Of a stretch of DNA of 64,000 nucleotides, positions 42,877 to 51,163 are shown in pieces; position 1 is the stretch's first letter; each line of letters begins with the position of its first letter. A program made the translations under genes and the position numbers. The notes beneath the pieces are model-generated. The model worked only from the letters and a program-made list of their open reading frames with translations, made no database searches and was not told the DNA's origin. Origin of the DNA: Sedimentisphaerales bacterium (GTDB lineage Bacteria > Planctomycetota > Phycisphaerae > Sedimentisphaerales > UBA12454); NCBI GenBank assembly GCA_016930635.1, contig JAFGGI010000042.1, forward strand, positions 66,901 to 130,900, given 5' to 3'.

Positions 42877-44220
42877 CTATAGGATCTTTTCTACAGCATC
42901 TAAAAATCGCCTGGCAGAATTAAACTCGCTGCTGCCCAGGAAAATATTCAAAAATTCTTCTCTCGTATCTTTGTTATATTTTTCTGTCTGCTCATCCAGA
43001 GACCCCTGCATCTTTTCGCAAAAGGCCTCCCAGTCCTTATCCTCGAAAATATTATATACCTCTGAGACATCTTTCATTTTAAACATCGCATTTTCACCCA
43101 GCCATAATTTATTCCAATATGCACCGTTTAGCCCGGCATCAGAAAAATACATCCGCAATGGAGATATCAGGTTTACTGCAGGCCTCGACATGCCTATCGC
43201 TTCCAGAAAACACAATGACTCGAATCCGACATACATATCGGCAACTGCCAGCAACTCAAGAGTTAAAAAAGGATAAAATCGCCCTTCCTCAAAAGTCATA
43301 TCGATGTATTTTCTTTCACAGCTTTTAAGTTTCCCGTCTTTATGTCTTCGCTTGCAGATTATCAAAGCATTATTTCTGTCAGCAAATTCCCGAATCTTTC
43401 TCAGGGCAACTGCGTAGTTCCTTATCCTGTCATAGTCTTTTATCAACGCCCCTTCCCTGTCGCATGCATGTTTTTTAAATAACTGCTTAAACAGGCCAAG
43501 ATTTATTAGATTCGTCGCAAGGTTATTAAAAAATATCTGCTTATAGAGCCAACTGATCGAATAATCCGCTGCGGGAACCAGCATAATTATCCTCTTATCT
43601 GCGGGAATATTATATTTCTCTAATATCTTTTGGCGTTCAAAGCCCAATTGCTCTACCTGGTCAAATACCGGATTGCCTATAGCAACCGACGCTTCTACAT
43701 ATTTTACTGCTGAGGGATTTACCTTTTCCAGATATTCATCAGTCCACTTACGCCAAAGATCATTTATGACCGTGATCAAATCCCAGTTCGCAAGCAATTT
43801 GCCGCCGTCAGTATCCGCAACCCGTAACTCATCGCCATTCGAACCAAGGACGCACCATTTGATCCCCTTCTTTTTACTTTCAGGCAGAACATAGTTATAT
43901 ATCTCTTTATTTGTATATGCGGTAAATTCAACAACAACTTTTACATCATTTTCATACAATAATTCCAGAAGATGTTTTTCGTCTTTTGCCTGGAGTATTG
44001 TGATTTGATTCAGAACATCATAGCAGCCCAGTTTATCTACTGTCGCTGCAGTGTCGTTTTTATTACCCCAAAATGTATCCCCCGAGGCCGGCACTATCAG
44101 CACCGGCTCCAGCACAAATCCATTTTTCAAATGCTCTGCGATAACAGGGATATAAACTTTAAGATAGTTTTCCCTGGGACAAAGATAAGCAATTTTCCCT
44201 TTGCTTAAATCTGAAGGCAT
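42877..44220 (-). CDS. Uncharacterised GT-B-like protein of a surface-glycan locus
   Basis: 447 residues; I do not recognise a named family with certainty. The layout resembles CDP-glycerol glycerophosphotransferase-like GT-B proteins: an N-terminal half starting KGKIAYLCPREN, and a C-terminal half with LICKRRHKDGKL (about 310-320), DMYVGFESLCFLEAIGMSRPAVN (an S-x-x-x-E-A-type donor-binding loop) and no membrane helix. It is flanked by the flippase and an acetyltransferase. A transferase of the last sugar or of a polyol phosphate is plausible but unproven. Confidence 0.6.
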   Translation of the reverse strand: MPSDLSKGKIAYLCPRENYLKVYIPVIAEHLKNGFVLEPVLIVPASGDTFWGNKNDTAATVDKLGCYDVLNQITILQAKDEKHLLELLYENDVKVVVEFTAYTNKEIYNYVLPESKKKGIKWCVLGSNGDELRVADTDGGKLLANWDLITVINDLWRKWTDEYLEKVNPSAVKYVEASVAIGNPVFDQVEQLGFERQKILEKYNIPADKRIIMLVPAADYSISWLYKQIFFNNLATNLINLGLFKQLFKKHACDREGALIKDYDRIRNYAVALRKIREFADRNNALIICKRRHKDGKLKSCERKYIDMTFEEGRFYPFLTLELLAVADMYVGFESLCFLEAIGMSRPAVNLISPLRMYFSDAGLNGAYWNKLWLGENAMFKMKDVSEVYNIFEDKDWEAFCEKMQGSLDEQTEKYNKDTREEFLNIFLGSSEFNSARRFLDAVEKIL

Positions 44221-44229
44221 CGAGCCGTC

Positions 44230-44781
44230 TTACCCCTTTATCTCTTTCAATATCTCTGCCGGGTTGCCGGCAGCAACTACTCTGTCAGGAACACTTCTTG
44301 TTACTACCGCACCGGCACCAACAACTGCGTTTTCGCCAATCACAACGCCCGGAAGAATTATACAGTTAGCCCCTACCCAACAGCCTTTTTTCAGCACAAC
44401 TCCTTTAGGCTTATTATGCCCCTGGTCTATAATAGGTATCTCAGGATTGTCAAATTTATGATTGCTTATATAAATATGCACTCCCGAACCGATTAATACA
44501 TCATCTTCTATAGTGATGCCGATATCCTCCCCATAGCTGTCTGCAAACAGCATCGTCCCGGGCCTTATTACACATCTTCTGCCAATGCTTATATTGGAAC
44601 ATCCTATCGCATAAGCCCCGGGCCTGAACTCCGCGGTGTCATCAAAATATTTAAACTTACTCTTACAAAGCTTTCGCATCGCCGGCTTAAAATGCAGCCG
44701 CCAATGTGTATAAGGAATATCAGGGCCGATCCTGTCGGCGTTCTTCCAAAATTTAACTCTCTCCAAAATACCTAACGACAT
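44230..44781 (-). CDS. Left-handed beta-helix O-acetyltransferase
   Basis: 183 residues with hexapeptide repeats ((I/V)GxxxxIxPG...). Key blocks: IGRRCVIRPG, DDVLIGSGVHIYISNHKFD (H is the catalytic-type His), and VGANCIILPGVVIG, GAGAVV. Homotrimeric acetyltransferase of the WecD/WbbJ-like type. The N-terminal part (WRLHFKPAMRKL) suggests a substrate-binding extension. It follows the CMP-sugar block, so it may acetylate the nonulosonic-acid-like residue. Confidence 0.87.
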   Translation of the reverse strand: MSLGILERVKFWKNADRIGPDIPYTHWRLHFKPAMRKLCKSKFKYFDDTAEFRPGAYAIGCSNISIGRRCVIRPGTMLFADSYGEDIGITIEDDVLIGSGVHIYISNHKFDNPEIPIIDQGHNKPKGVVLKKGCWVGANCIILPGVVIGENAVVGAGAVVTRSVPDRVVAAGNPAEILKEIKG

Positions 44782-44816
44782 TTTTTAACCCGTTTTTCAA
44801 TATCAGACAGCATCTG

Positions 44817-45587
44817 TCACAGGACAAAGCCGTCATCTACTATAATATTCTGGCCGTTTACATACTGCGAATCATCGGACAATAAATAGATAACCGAACC
44901 GTTCAGGTCTTTTGCCTCGAGCATACCTTTTGAAAGGCCGTAGGAATTATATTTTTCTAAAAATTCCTCAGGCTGATTATTGAGTATCCCGCCGGGGCTT
45001 ATCGCGTTCACACGGATGTTACATCCTGTCAAAGCCTTCGCGAAATACTTTGTCAGATGAATAACCGCAGCCTTTATCGCTGCATACTCCACCGGCATCG
45101 TCATTTCAGTACCTTCATATATCTCAAATCGCGGAGGGATAACACCATATATCGAAGCTATATTTATAATATTGCCGTAACCCTGCTTCTTAAAAACAGC
45201 AATCAATTGCTGACACAGCAAAAAACATCCCCCAAGATTCATATCTATATTCTCACAAAAATCCTCATACGTAACATCCTCGAACTTCCTGCCGTAGTTC
45301 GCATTTTTTGGATATACACTATTGACCAAAGCATCGATTTTCCCGTGTTTTTTCATAAGAGAAGAAGCCATCTTTTCAATCGATGCCTTCGAGGTTATAT
45401 CGAACTCTATAAATTCGGCCTTGCTGCTTTTCAAACTCTTCTGCAACTCTTCCCCCCCGGCTCTATCGGCATCTGCTATCACAGCTATGCCGCCATTTTC
45501 CACAACGGCATTTACAAATTCCCTGCCCAGCAGCCCTGCCCCGCCTGCAACGATAACAACTTTGCCGCCCAGCTTATTTGAGTCCAA
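44817..45587 (-). CDS. Short-chain dehydrogenase (PtmA-like) of nonulosonic-acid block
   Basis: 256 residues from the TTG at 45587, with GGAG seven bases upstream; the ATG at 45620 has no such site and lies inside the upstream gene. Cofactor loop AGGAGLLG instead of TGGxxGIG, catalytic Tyr/Lys in EYAAIKA, and SPGGI after it. Similar to the PtmA-type SDRs found beside CMP-sugar synthetases in legionaminic-acid-like loci. Overlaps the CMP-sugar synthetase gene by 14 bases. Reaction unknown. Confidence 0.85.
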   Translation of the reverse strand: MDSNKLGGKVVIVAGGAGLLGREFVNAVVENGGIAVIADADRAGGEELQKSLKSSKAEFIEFDITSKASIEKMASSLMKKHGKIDALVNSVYPKNANYGRKFEDVTYEDFCENIDMNLGGCFLLCQQLIAVFKKQGYGNIINIASIYGVIPPRFEIYEGTEMTMPVEYAAIKAAVIHLTKYFAKALTGCNIRVNAISPGGILNNQPEEFLEKYNSYGLSKGMLEAKDLNGSVIYLLSDDSQYVNGQNIIVDDGFVL

Positions 45588-46278
45588 GTTTTTTCTCCAT
45601 AAGCAGCTTAACCAGTTCAAAATCTATTTCATCATCGATATCTACCGACCTTTCGCGAGGCATCAGATAAACTTTACTGTTTTCATAATAAACACCTGGC
45701 TTTTTCTTCAGAACATCTTTCCACCAGACATACACAGAAGCATTAAGATCATAGACCGGCGGCGCGCTTTGTCGCGAAGGATAATTACCAGTTTTAACCT
45801 GCACCACTTTACCATCGACAATTTCAACCATATTAAAATACGGATTTCTATAAGAATCAGTAACTGAAAAAACATTATCCGCCTTTTCCTCTACGAGCTT
45901 AACTATACAACTATCGATATCCTCAACCGCTCGCAAAGGAGAAGTAGTATGCAGCATAACAACTATATCGAAATTCTGTCCTTTATCTTCAAACCATTTC
46001 AAACCGTGCAAAAGAGCATCCGTAACAGGCGTATCATCCTGTGCAAGTTCCATCGGCCGCATAAAAGGAACCTCCCCGCCGCAGGATTTCGCGATCTTCG
46101 CTATCTCTTCATCTTCAGTTGAAACCAGCACCGTATCTATATATTTCGAAGCCAGCGCCTGTTCAATAGTATAAGCGATCAGGCTCTTTCCGCAAATTTT
46201 CAGAACGTTTTTCCTTGGCAGTCCCTTGGAACCTCCGCGTGCCGGGATAATACATATGATTTTATGTTCTTTATACAT
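45574..46278 (-). CDS. CMP-nonulosonate (acylneuraminate) cytidylyltransferase
   Basis: 234 residues from the ATG at 46278, with GAGG upstream. Signature IIPARGGSKGLPRKN for CTP binding, then LLHTTSPLR-like VMLHTTSPLR and SVDIDDEIDF near the end. Makes a CMP-activated nine-carbon acidic sugar. Positioned after NeuB, NeuD and aminotransferase genes as in legionaminic/pseudaminic-type loci. Identity of the sugar is not fixed by sequence. Confidence 0.92.
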   Translation of the reverse strand: MYKEHKIICIIPARGGSKGLPRKNVLKICGKSLIAYTIEQALASKYIDTVLVSTEDEEIAKIAKSCGGEVPFMRPMELAQDDTPVTDALLHGLKWFEDKGQNFDIVVMLHTTSPLRAVEDIDSCIVKLVEEKADNVFSVTDSYRNPYFNMVEIVDGKVVQVKTGNYPSRQSAPPVYDLNASVYVWWKDVLKKKPGVYYENSKVYLMPRERSVDIDDEIDFELVKLLMEKKLGLK

Positions 46279-46291
46279 TATTTCCTCACAC

Positions 46292-47227
46292 TCAATTGAT
46301 CGCTTCCAAAACCTTGACCGATTCTTCAAGAGTAGTCAGTAATTTCGTCTCCACGGATATCCCTAAAAACTCTTCCATCTCATCTATATATGTTTTATTC
46401 ATATCGAACAAACTTTTATCGTCGATTATCTCCTCGGTTTCATCCAAGACTTGCTTTATAACATTATTTACAAAATCGCATTCCAGCCGATTCCCATTTT
46501 CACAAATTATCTTTATATACCTTTCTTTCTTCTGCCTTATACAATCTAATCTTACAGTAACAACAAAAGACCGATATTTATACGTTCCGACAAAAACATC
46601 AGGACAATCCATTTCCAATTCACTTACCTTGGCCTTGACAATATTCTTTCCTGTCGGCTCCTTAAAAAGCCACAACATATAATCGATCTCATGTGACAGA
46701 TCCAGGTCGATTCCGCCGCCCTGTCTTTTATCAACACTGTAAGACTTGCGATAATCCTTATAAGGCCTCCATTGCCGAAGGTCCTGGCCCGCACATATAT
46801 CTACCATCCGGATAGCCGAAAGATTTTGCTGTATGAAATCCTTTATTACGCCGAAACAAGGCAGATACCGCATATTATATGCCACAGAGATATTAAGCTT
46901 TTCCTTCTCTGCCAGTTCTAAAATCTTATGCGCCTCTGTCATATCTGCAGCAATGGGCTTTTCTACCAGAAAATTCCTGACTCCCGATTTGGCCAGCTCT
47001 AAAATATCTGCAGGATGCTTATACGTAGCCGAACAAATAACAGCATATTTTATCCCTTCGAATATATCTTCCAGCTTCGATACGAACTTAGCTTCTATCT
47101 GCTCATCAGGATACTGCGTAAGCACAAAAGGTCTTATCCCCATATCAAGCAGATTCTTGGTATGCCTTTTACCAATAGACCCAAAACCAACAACAACTAT
47201 CGCATCATCCACTGACAGATACCTCAA
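46292..47227 (-). CDS. Gfo/Idh/MocA-family oxidoreductase (PtmF-like)
   Basis: 311 residues. N-terminal NAD fold VVGFGSIGKRH, EKP motif in FLVEKPIAADM (about residues 89-99), then the MocA-type C-terminal domain with DLSHEIDY. Members occur in nonulosonic-acid and amino-sugar loci beside a CBS protein and a CMP-sugar synthetase. Overlaps the CBS-DegT stop by four bases. Likely a nucleotide-sugar dehydrogenase; substrate unknown. Confidence 0.87.
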   Translation of the reverse strand: MRYLSVDDAIVVVGFGSIGKRHTKNLLDMGIRPFVLTQYPDEQIEAKFVSKLEDIFEGIKYAVICSATYKHPADILELAKSGVRNFLVEKPIAADMTEAHKILELAEKEKLNISVAYNMRYLPCFGVIKDFIQQNLSAIRMVDICAGQDLRQWRPYKDYRKSYSVDKRQGGGIDLDLSHEIDYMLWLFKEPTGKNIVKAKVSELEMDCPDVFVGTYKYRSFVVTVRLDCIRQKKERYIKIICENGNRLECDFVNNVIKQVLDETEEIIDDKSLFDMNKTYIDEMEEFLGISVETKLLTTLEESVKVLEAIN

Positions 47228-48657
47228 CTGCTTACAGACATCTTTTCTGCAGATTCTTTAATAACTTCTTTTATCACACGAAAAACATCTTCGTTCAGAT
47301 TAGCAGTGGTCGGAAAAGTAATCCCCTGTTCTGACAGCTGGCAGCTTACTCTATTGGAAAATGTATATTTCTTATAGATATCCATCTGGCTCAGAGGATA
47401 GAAGAAAGGCCTGATATCAATTTTTCTTTCCTTCAGCTTCGACATACAGGCCTCTTTGATACCATTTTTAATCAGTACACTTACCAGCCAGGTTATTTTC
47501 TTACGCCTCGGCAGGTCATTCCTCTGGAATTCAATAAGTTTTTCCCGCCCAAGCTCACGTCTGTACCTTTCTTCTATTTTTCCTCTCGCACTTATTATGT
47601 CATCTATCCTTTCAAGCTGCCCAACACCTATAGCAGCCTGCAGATTTGTCATACGGTAATTATACCCTACCACTTCGTGCCAGTATTTTTTCGTCTTGCT
47701 CATGCCGTGGTCACGTATCACTCTCATCTTCTCATCCAGCTTCTCAGAGTCCGTCACGCACATACCGCCCTCGCCAGTCGTAATTATCTTATTGCCAAAA
47801 AAGGAAAAGCATCCGATGTCACCGAAAGATCCGACTTTTTTCCCGTCGAACAGCGCCCCATGTGCTTCTGCACAATCTTCTATAACAAAAAGATTATGTG
47901 CTTTTGCAATATCCATGATCGCCTGTATATCACAAGGTTGGCCGTAAAGATGAACAGGAATGATAGCTTTAGTCTTTGCAGTTATCGCCTTTTCGATCTC
48001 TGCCGGGTCTATGCACCAACTGTCCTTTTCAACATCAACTATCACAGGCGTCCCCTGTGCGTGCAAAACAGAATTAACAGTAGCTGCGAACGTCAAATCA
48101 GGAACGATAACTTCATCGCCCTTTCCCACCCCAAGAGCCATCAGGGCCAGATGCAGAGCAACTGTCCCGTTCGAAACCGCTACACCATATTGGCATTCGC
48201 AAAAATCAGCGAACATTTTCTCAAACTTCCCGAGGTAATCACCGCTGCTTGATATCCATGTCGACAAAAACGCCTCTACCAGATACTCCAGTTCGTTACC
48301 TGTAAGGTCAGGCGATACCAGCGGAACATGAACATTAGTTTTGCACTCAGCGTAATCGACAACCCTGAAACCTTCATCCACCACAGGAATGATGCGGATG
48401 TAAGGACTGAACTTTTTAATTATCTGGCTATATTCTTCGCTCTGCTTCGCATATACGAACTCTTTCTTGACAAGTCCCTCAATACGTTCCGACAAGTTAT
48501 GACCATTCAGCAGCAGCCTTCTTATATCACCATCTGTCAGTATCCCGCAAAGCCTGTCCGCCTCAGTAACAAATACAACTCCCTTGCCGTTGCCGTTGAT
48601 CTTTCTCAGGGCATCTAATAAAGCATCATCTTTTTTACAGAGAAATTTTTCTATCAT
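47224..48657 (-). CDS. CBS-domain / DegT-family aminotransferase fusion
   Basis: 477 residues. Residues 1-110 hold a CBS pair (KGVVFVTEADRLCGILTDGDIRRLL; then IIPVVDEGFRVVDYAEC). Residues about 115-477 are a DegT/DnrJ/EryC1 sugar aminotransferase with the PLP lysine in FFGNKIITTGEGG, VIEDCAEAHGA, and SNGTVALHLAL. In Campylobacter-type loci CBS domains occur on the PtmE nucleotidyltransferase, so linkage to an aminotransferase is unusual. CBS pairs commonly sense adenosine or cytidine nucleotides, which would let product or energy state regulate amination. Upstream gene overlaps by 23 bases. Confidence 0.88.
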   Translation of the reverse strand: MIEKFLCKKDDALLDALRKINGNGKGVVFVTEADRLCGILTDGDIRRLLLNGHNLSERIEGLVKKEFVYAKQSEEYSQIIKKFSPYIRIIPVVDEGFRVVDYAECKTNVHVPLVSPDLTGNELEYLVEAFLSTWISSSGDYLGKFEKMFADFCECQYGVAVSNGTVALHLALMALGVGKGDEVIVPDLTFAATVNSVLHAQGTPVIVDVEKDSWCIDPAEIEKAITAKTKAIIPVHLYGQPCDIQAIMDIAKAHNLFVIEDCAEAHGALFDGKKVGSFGDIGCFSFFGNKIITTGEGGMCVTDSEKLDEKMRVIRDHGMSKTKKYWHEVVGYNYRMTNLQAAIGVGQLERIDDIISARGKIEERYRRELGREKLIEFQRNDLPRRKKITWLVSVLIKNGIKEACMSKLKERKIDIRPFFYPLSQMDIYKKYTFSNRVSCQLSEQGITFPTTANLNEDVFRVIKEVIKESAEKMSVSS

Positions 48658-49504
48658 TTAATATCCCAGCCAATAAATTATATGAATTTTTAGTAGCTTC
48701 CATCGTCCCTGCCACTTCCAGAGTAATTGTCTTGCCGTCCAGGGAATAGTTTTTCAATTCACCAAACAAACTGCTCTCAGCAAGCAAAGGTTCATTCCCG
48801 TCGGACAACCCATCATTATCGCTGCAATGAAGATAATCCGAAACTGATATCATCTTACTTAATTCATCTTTAAAATCCAGCCCCAATGAAGCCGCACTAA
48901 CCTTTAAATGTCCTATATCCAGCAGTAATTTAAAATCAATTCTTTCTTTAAGTTCGACAAAATCATTAAAACCGGTCAGCATCAAAGGATTGACATTATT
49001 AAAAGTCTTCAGGTTGGCATCAGAAATGACATTGTTCTCAATATAAAGCTCTACTGCCCCTGCCGTATTTCTTAGCCTCTCAAATCCCTCACAAAACCGC
49101 TCCAAAGATTTCCCCTTCTCGAACAGCTTTTGCGGATTTAAATTATTACCTATTTCTTCGACCGCTATATTTATAAAATGACCTGCATGAAATCCCATCC
49201 TGTCAGAACCTAACCTTTCGCAAAGCACAACAAGATTTTGAAGATGCGACAACGTTCTTTCATAAATCTCATCATCCAGTGATGCCAGGTTTAACACAAA
49301 AGGCTCCTTCGGAGCCGGAAAATAACTATGACAAAGATAATTCAAATTGTGCTGTGCTTTAAGATTTATAAGATCCTCTTCGATACCATCATAATAATTA
49401 ATATTGCCTGACAACTCTATATTGTTAAATCCGTTCTCAGCCAGCAGCTCGAGGCATTCTGTTAAGTTATTATTATTTAAATAAGCTGTCGAAATATATA
49501 TCAT
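48635..49504 (-). CDS. TIM-barrel sugar-phosphate isomerase/epimerase-like protein
   Basis: 289 residues with xylose-isomerase-like TIM-barrel features: NIELSGNI near the N-terminus, MGFHAGHF, LYIENN, LLLDIGHLKVSA and CSDNDG, giving Glu, Asp and His metal ligands. Family members are sugar-phosphate or keto-sugar isomerases and 2-epimerases. It sits in the nonulosonic-acid-like block where a NeuC-type 2-epimerase would be expected but is absent, so it might supply that step by a different chemistry; inference only. Confidence 0.78.
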   Translation of the reverse strand: MIYISTAYLNNNNLTECLELLAENGFNNIELSGNINYYDGIEEDLINLKAQHNLNYLCHSYFPAPKEPFVLNLASLDDEIYERTLSHLQNLVVLCERLGSDRMGFHAGHFINIAVEEIGNNLNPQKLFEKGKSLERFCEGFERLRNTAGAVELYIENNVISDANLKTFNNVNPLMLTGFNDFVELKERIDFKLLLDIGHLKVSAASLGLDFKDELSKMISVSDYLHCSDNDGLSDGNEPLLAESSLFGELKNYSLDGKTITLEVAGTMEATKNSYNLLAGILNDRKISL

Positions 49505-50121
49505 TTTATCTTCCTGGCAGGATTACCGACATAAGTGCCTGGACTTTCAATATCCTTTACAACTATAGCACCTGCTCCTACAGTAACATCATCACATATA
49601 CGTACCTTATCGATAACCACCGCCGCGGCACCGATAAAGCACCTGTCTCCTATCTGTGCCCTGCCGCAGATTACCGTGCCCACAGAAATATGATTACCGC
49701 TGCCGATGATAACCTCATGCTCCAGCACACATCGTGTATTAATAATATTATTATCACCTAATTTCGCATTCGAATTAATACAGGCCCCCGCAAATATCTG
49801 GTTACAGCAGCCCATTTCAACTCTTTTTTCTATTATCGAATCCGGATGGATAAGTGCCTCCTTATAAAGCTGCCCCCGGTATTCCTCAAACAACCGGCTT
49901 CTTTTAACATTATCTCCGACAGATAATATCAGCAGGTCATCTCCCTTAATTGCACTTATTGTCCCCAGCACATTATACGAATTTATCACTTCTCCATTTG
50001 TGAAATTATCTTCATAAATCCCGAGGATTTTTAATCCGTTTAGCTCTACAAGATTTATCAATGACCTTGTATGTCCCCCTGCACCTATCAGATACACTTC
50101 CTGGCCGGCTTTTTTACTCAT
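49501..50121 (-). CDS. NeuD/PglD-family acetyltransferase
   Basis: 206 residues. N-terminal Rossmann-like domain (VYLIGAGGHTRS) and C-terminal left-handed beta-helix with VISVGTVICG-like HISVGTVICG, IGAAAVV and VGAGAIVVKDIE, ending VGNPARKI. Standard partner of NeuB; acetylates an amino or hydroxyl group of the sugar precursor. His in CVLEHEV is the catalytic residue. Overlaps NeuB by eight bases. Confidence 0.9.
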   Translation of the reverse strand: MSKKAGQEVYLIGAGGHTRSLINLVELNGLKILGIYEDNFTNGEVINSYNVLGTISAIKGDDLLILSVGDNVKRSRLFEEYRGQLYKEALIHPDSIIEKRVEMGCCNQIFAGACINSNAKLGDNNIINTRCVLEHEVIIGSGNHISVGTVICGRAQIGDRCFIGAAAVVIDKVRICDDVTVGAGAIVVKDIESPGTYVGNPARKIK

Positions 50122-51163
50122 CTATAACCTCATCTGCATGATAAGACCTCTTGGCCTTTTGCCCGATAATTTCCTTATAACGTATCGGCGATATCCCCGC
50201 CCCGCCGGTCCTTTTAGCACTCAGATTATCATCGCTGAAAATATCGCCTTCTTTAATATCCTTTGACGCAACCAGGTATTTCTGCAAAGATTTTCTCGTC
50301 TGCGACTCTGAAGGTGTTGGCGATTTTTCCATAGAACCTAAGTATTCTTCCGCTTTTCTTACCCGTATCACGAACTGTTTCAACTCCTCAGGCTCCAAAG
50401 ACATCCTATGGTCAGGCCCTTCGAAACCACTGTCCAGAGTAAAATGTTTTTCAATTATTTTGGCACCTAAAGCAACCGCCAAAGGACATGCCCCGATCCC
50501 TGTCGAATGATCCGAATACCCTGTCAGCATATCAAATTCTTTTTTATATGTCTTGATCACATTCAGATTAACTTCGGCATCTTCTATAGGATAATTGGCA
50601 GTACACTGAAGAAGGATTACATCTTTATTAAAATTGTAAATTTCTTCCAGCCCAGCCTTAACCTCCGAAAGATAAGCCATCCCTGTTGACAGTATAATAG
50701 GCTTTTGTTTCCGGGCGACCCTTTTTAGAAACAGCAGGTTAGTAATATCAGTCGATGCGATTTTATACGCAGGCAAATCTATTTCATCTAATTCATCCAA
50801 ACTGTACTCATCAAATGGAGTCGTCAAAAATATAATACCTTTTTTATCACAGTATCCTTTCAGCTCTTTAGTCTGCTCTTTGGTTATCTCAAGACTTTTT
50901 AGCATATCAAACTGCGATTCGGCTGTATCTGTAGTCTCTTTCTGGTATGGCGCTTTTGTCACATCTTTCAATATCAAATGCTCGGTACTGAAGGACTGAA
51001 ACTTTACCGCATCGGCCCCTGCCTCAACCGCAGCATCTATAAGACCCCGGGCAAGTTTCATATCTCCATTATGATTCACTCCCGCCTCTGCGATAATAAA
51101 GACTTTCGAATCTTCACAGATCTCGAATGAACCGATCTTTATTTTCTTATTGAATTTCATCAT
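50114..51163 (-). CDS. neuB: N-acetylneuraminate/nonulosonate synthase (NeuB family)
   Basis: 349 residues. TIM barrel with IIAEAGVNHNGD, KFQSF, ACKIAS-like AYKIASTD, STGMAYLSEV, GYSDH, and the GPDHRMSL signature; C-terminal antifreeze-like SAF domain (about 285-349, LVASKDIKEGD). Condenses phosphoenolpyruvate with a six-carbon amino sugar to give a nine-carbon acid. Overlaps the radical SAM gene stop (ATGATGA). Could make neuraminic, legionaminic or a related acid; not resolved. Confidence 0.93.
   Translation of the reverse strand: MMKFNKKIKIGSFEICEDSKVFIIAEAGVNHNGDMKLARGLIDAAVEAGADAVKFQSFSTEHLILKDVTKAPYQKETTDTAESQFDMLKSLEITKEQTKELKGYCDKKGIIFLTTPFDEYSLDELDEIDLPAYKIASTDITNLLFLKRVARKQKPIILSTGMAYLSEVKAGLEEIYNFNKDVILLQCTANYPIEDAEVNLNVIKTYKKEFDMLTGYSDHSTGIGACPLAVALGAKIIEKHFTLDSGFEGPDHRMSLEPEELKQFVIRVRKAEEYLGSMEKSPTPSESQTRKSLQKYLVASKDIKEGDIFSDDNLSAKRTGGAGISPIRYKEIIGQKAKRSYHADEVIDE

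Noticed and set aside
47677-48252. 191-codon plus-strand open frame
   Set aside because: Antisense to the aminotransferase domain; shadow of a well-supported gene.
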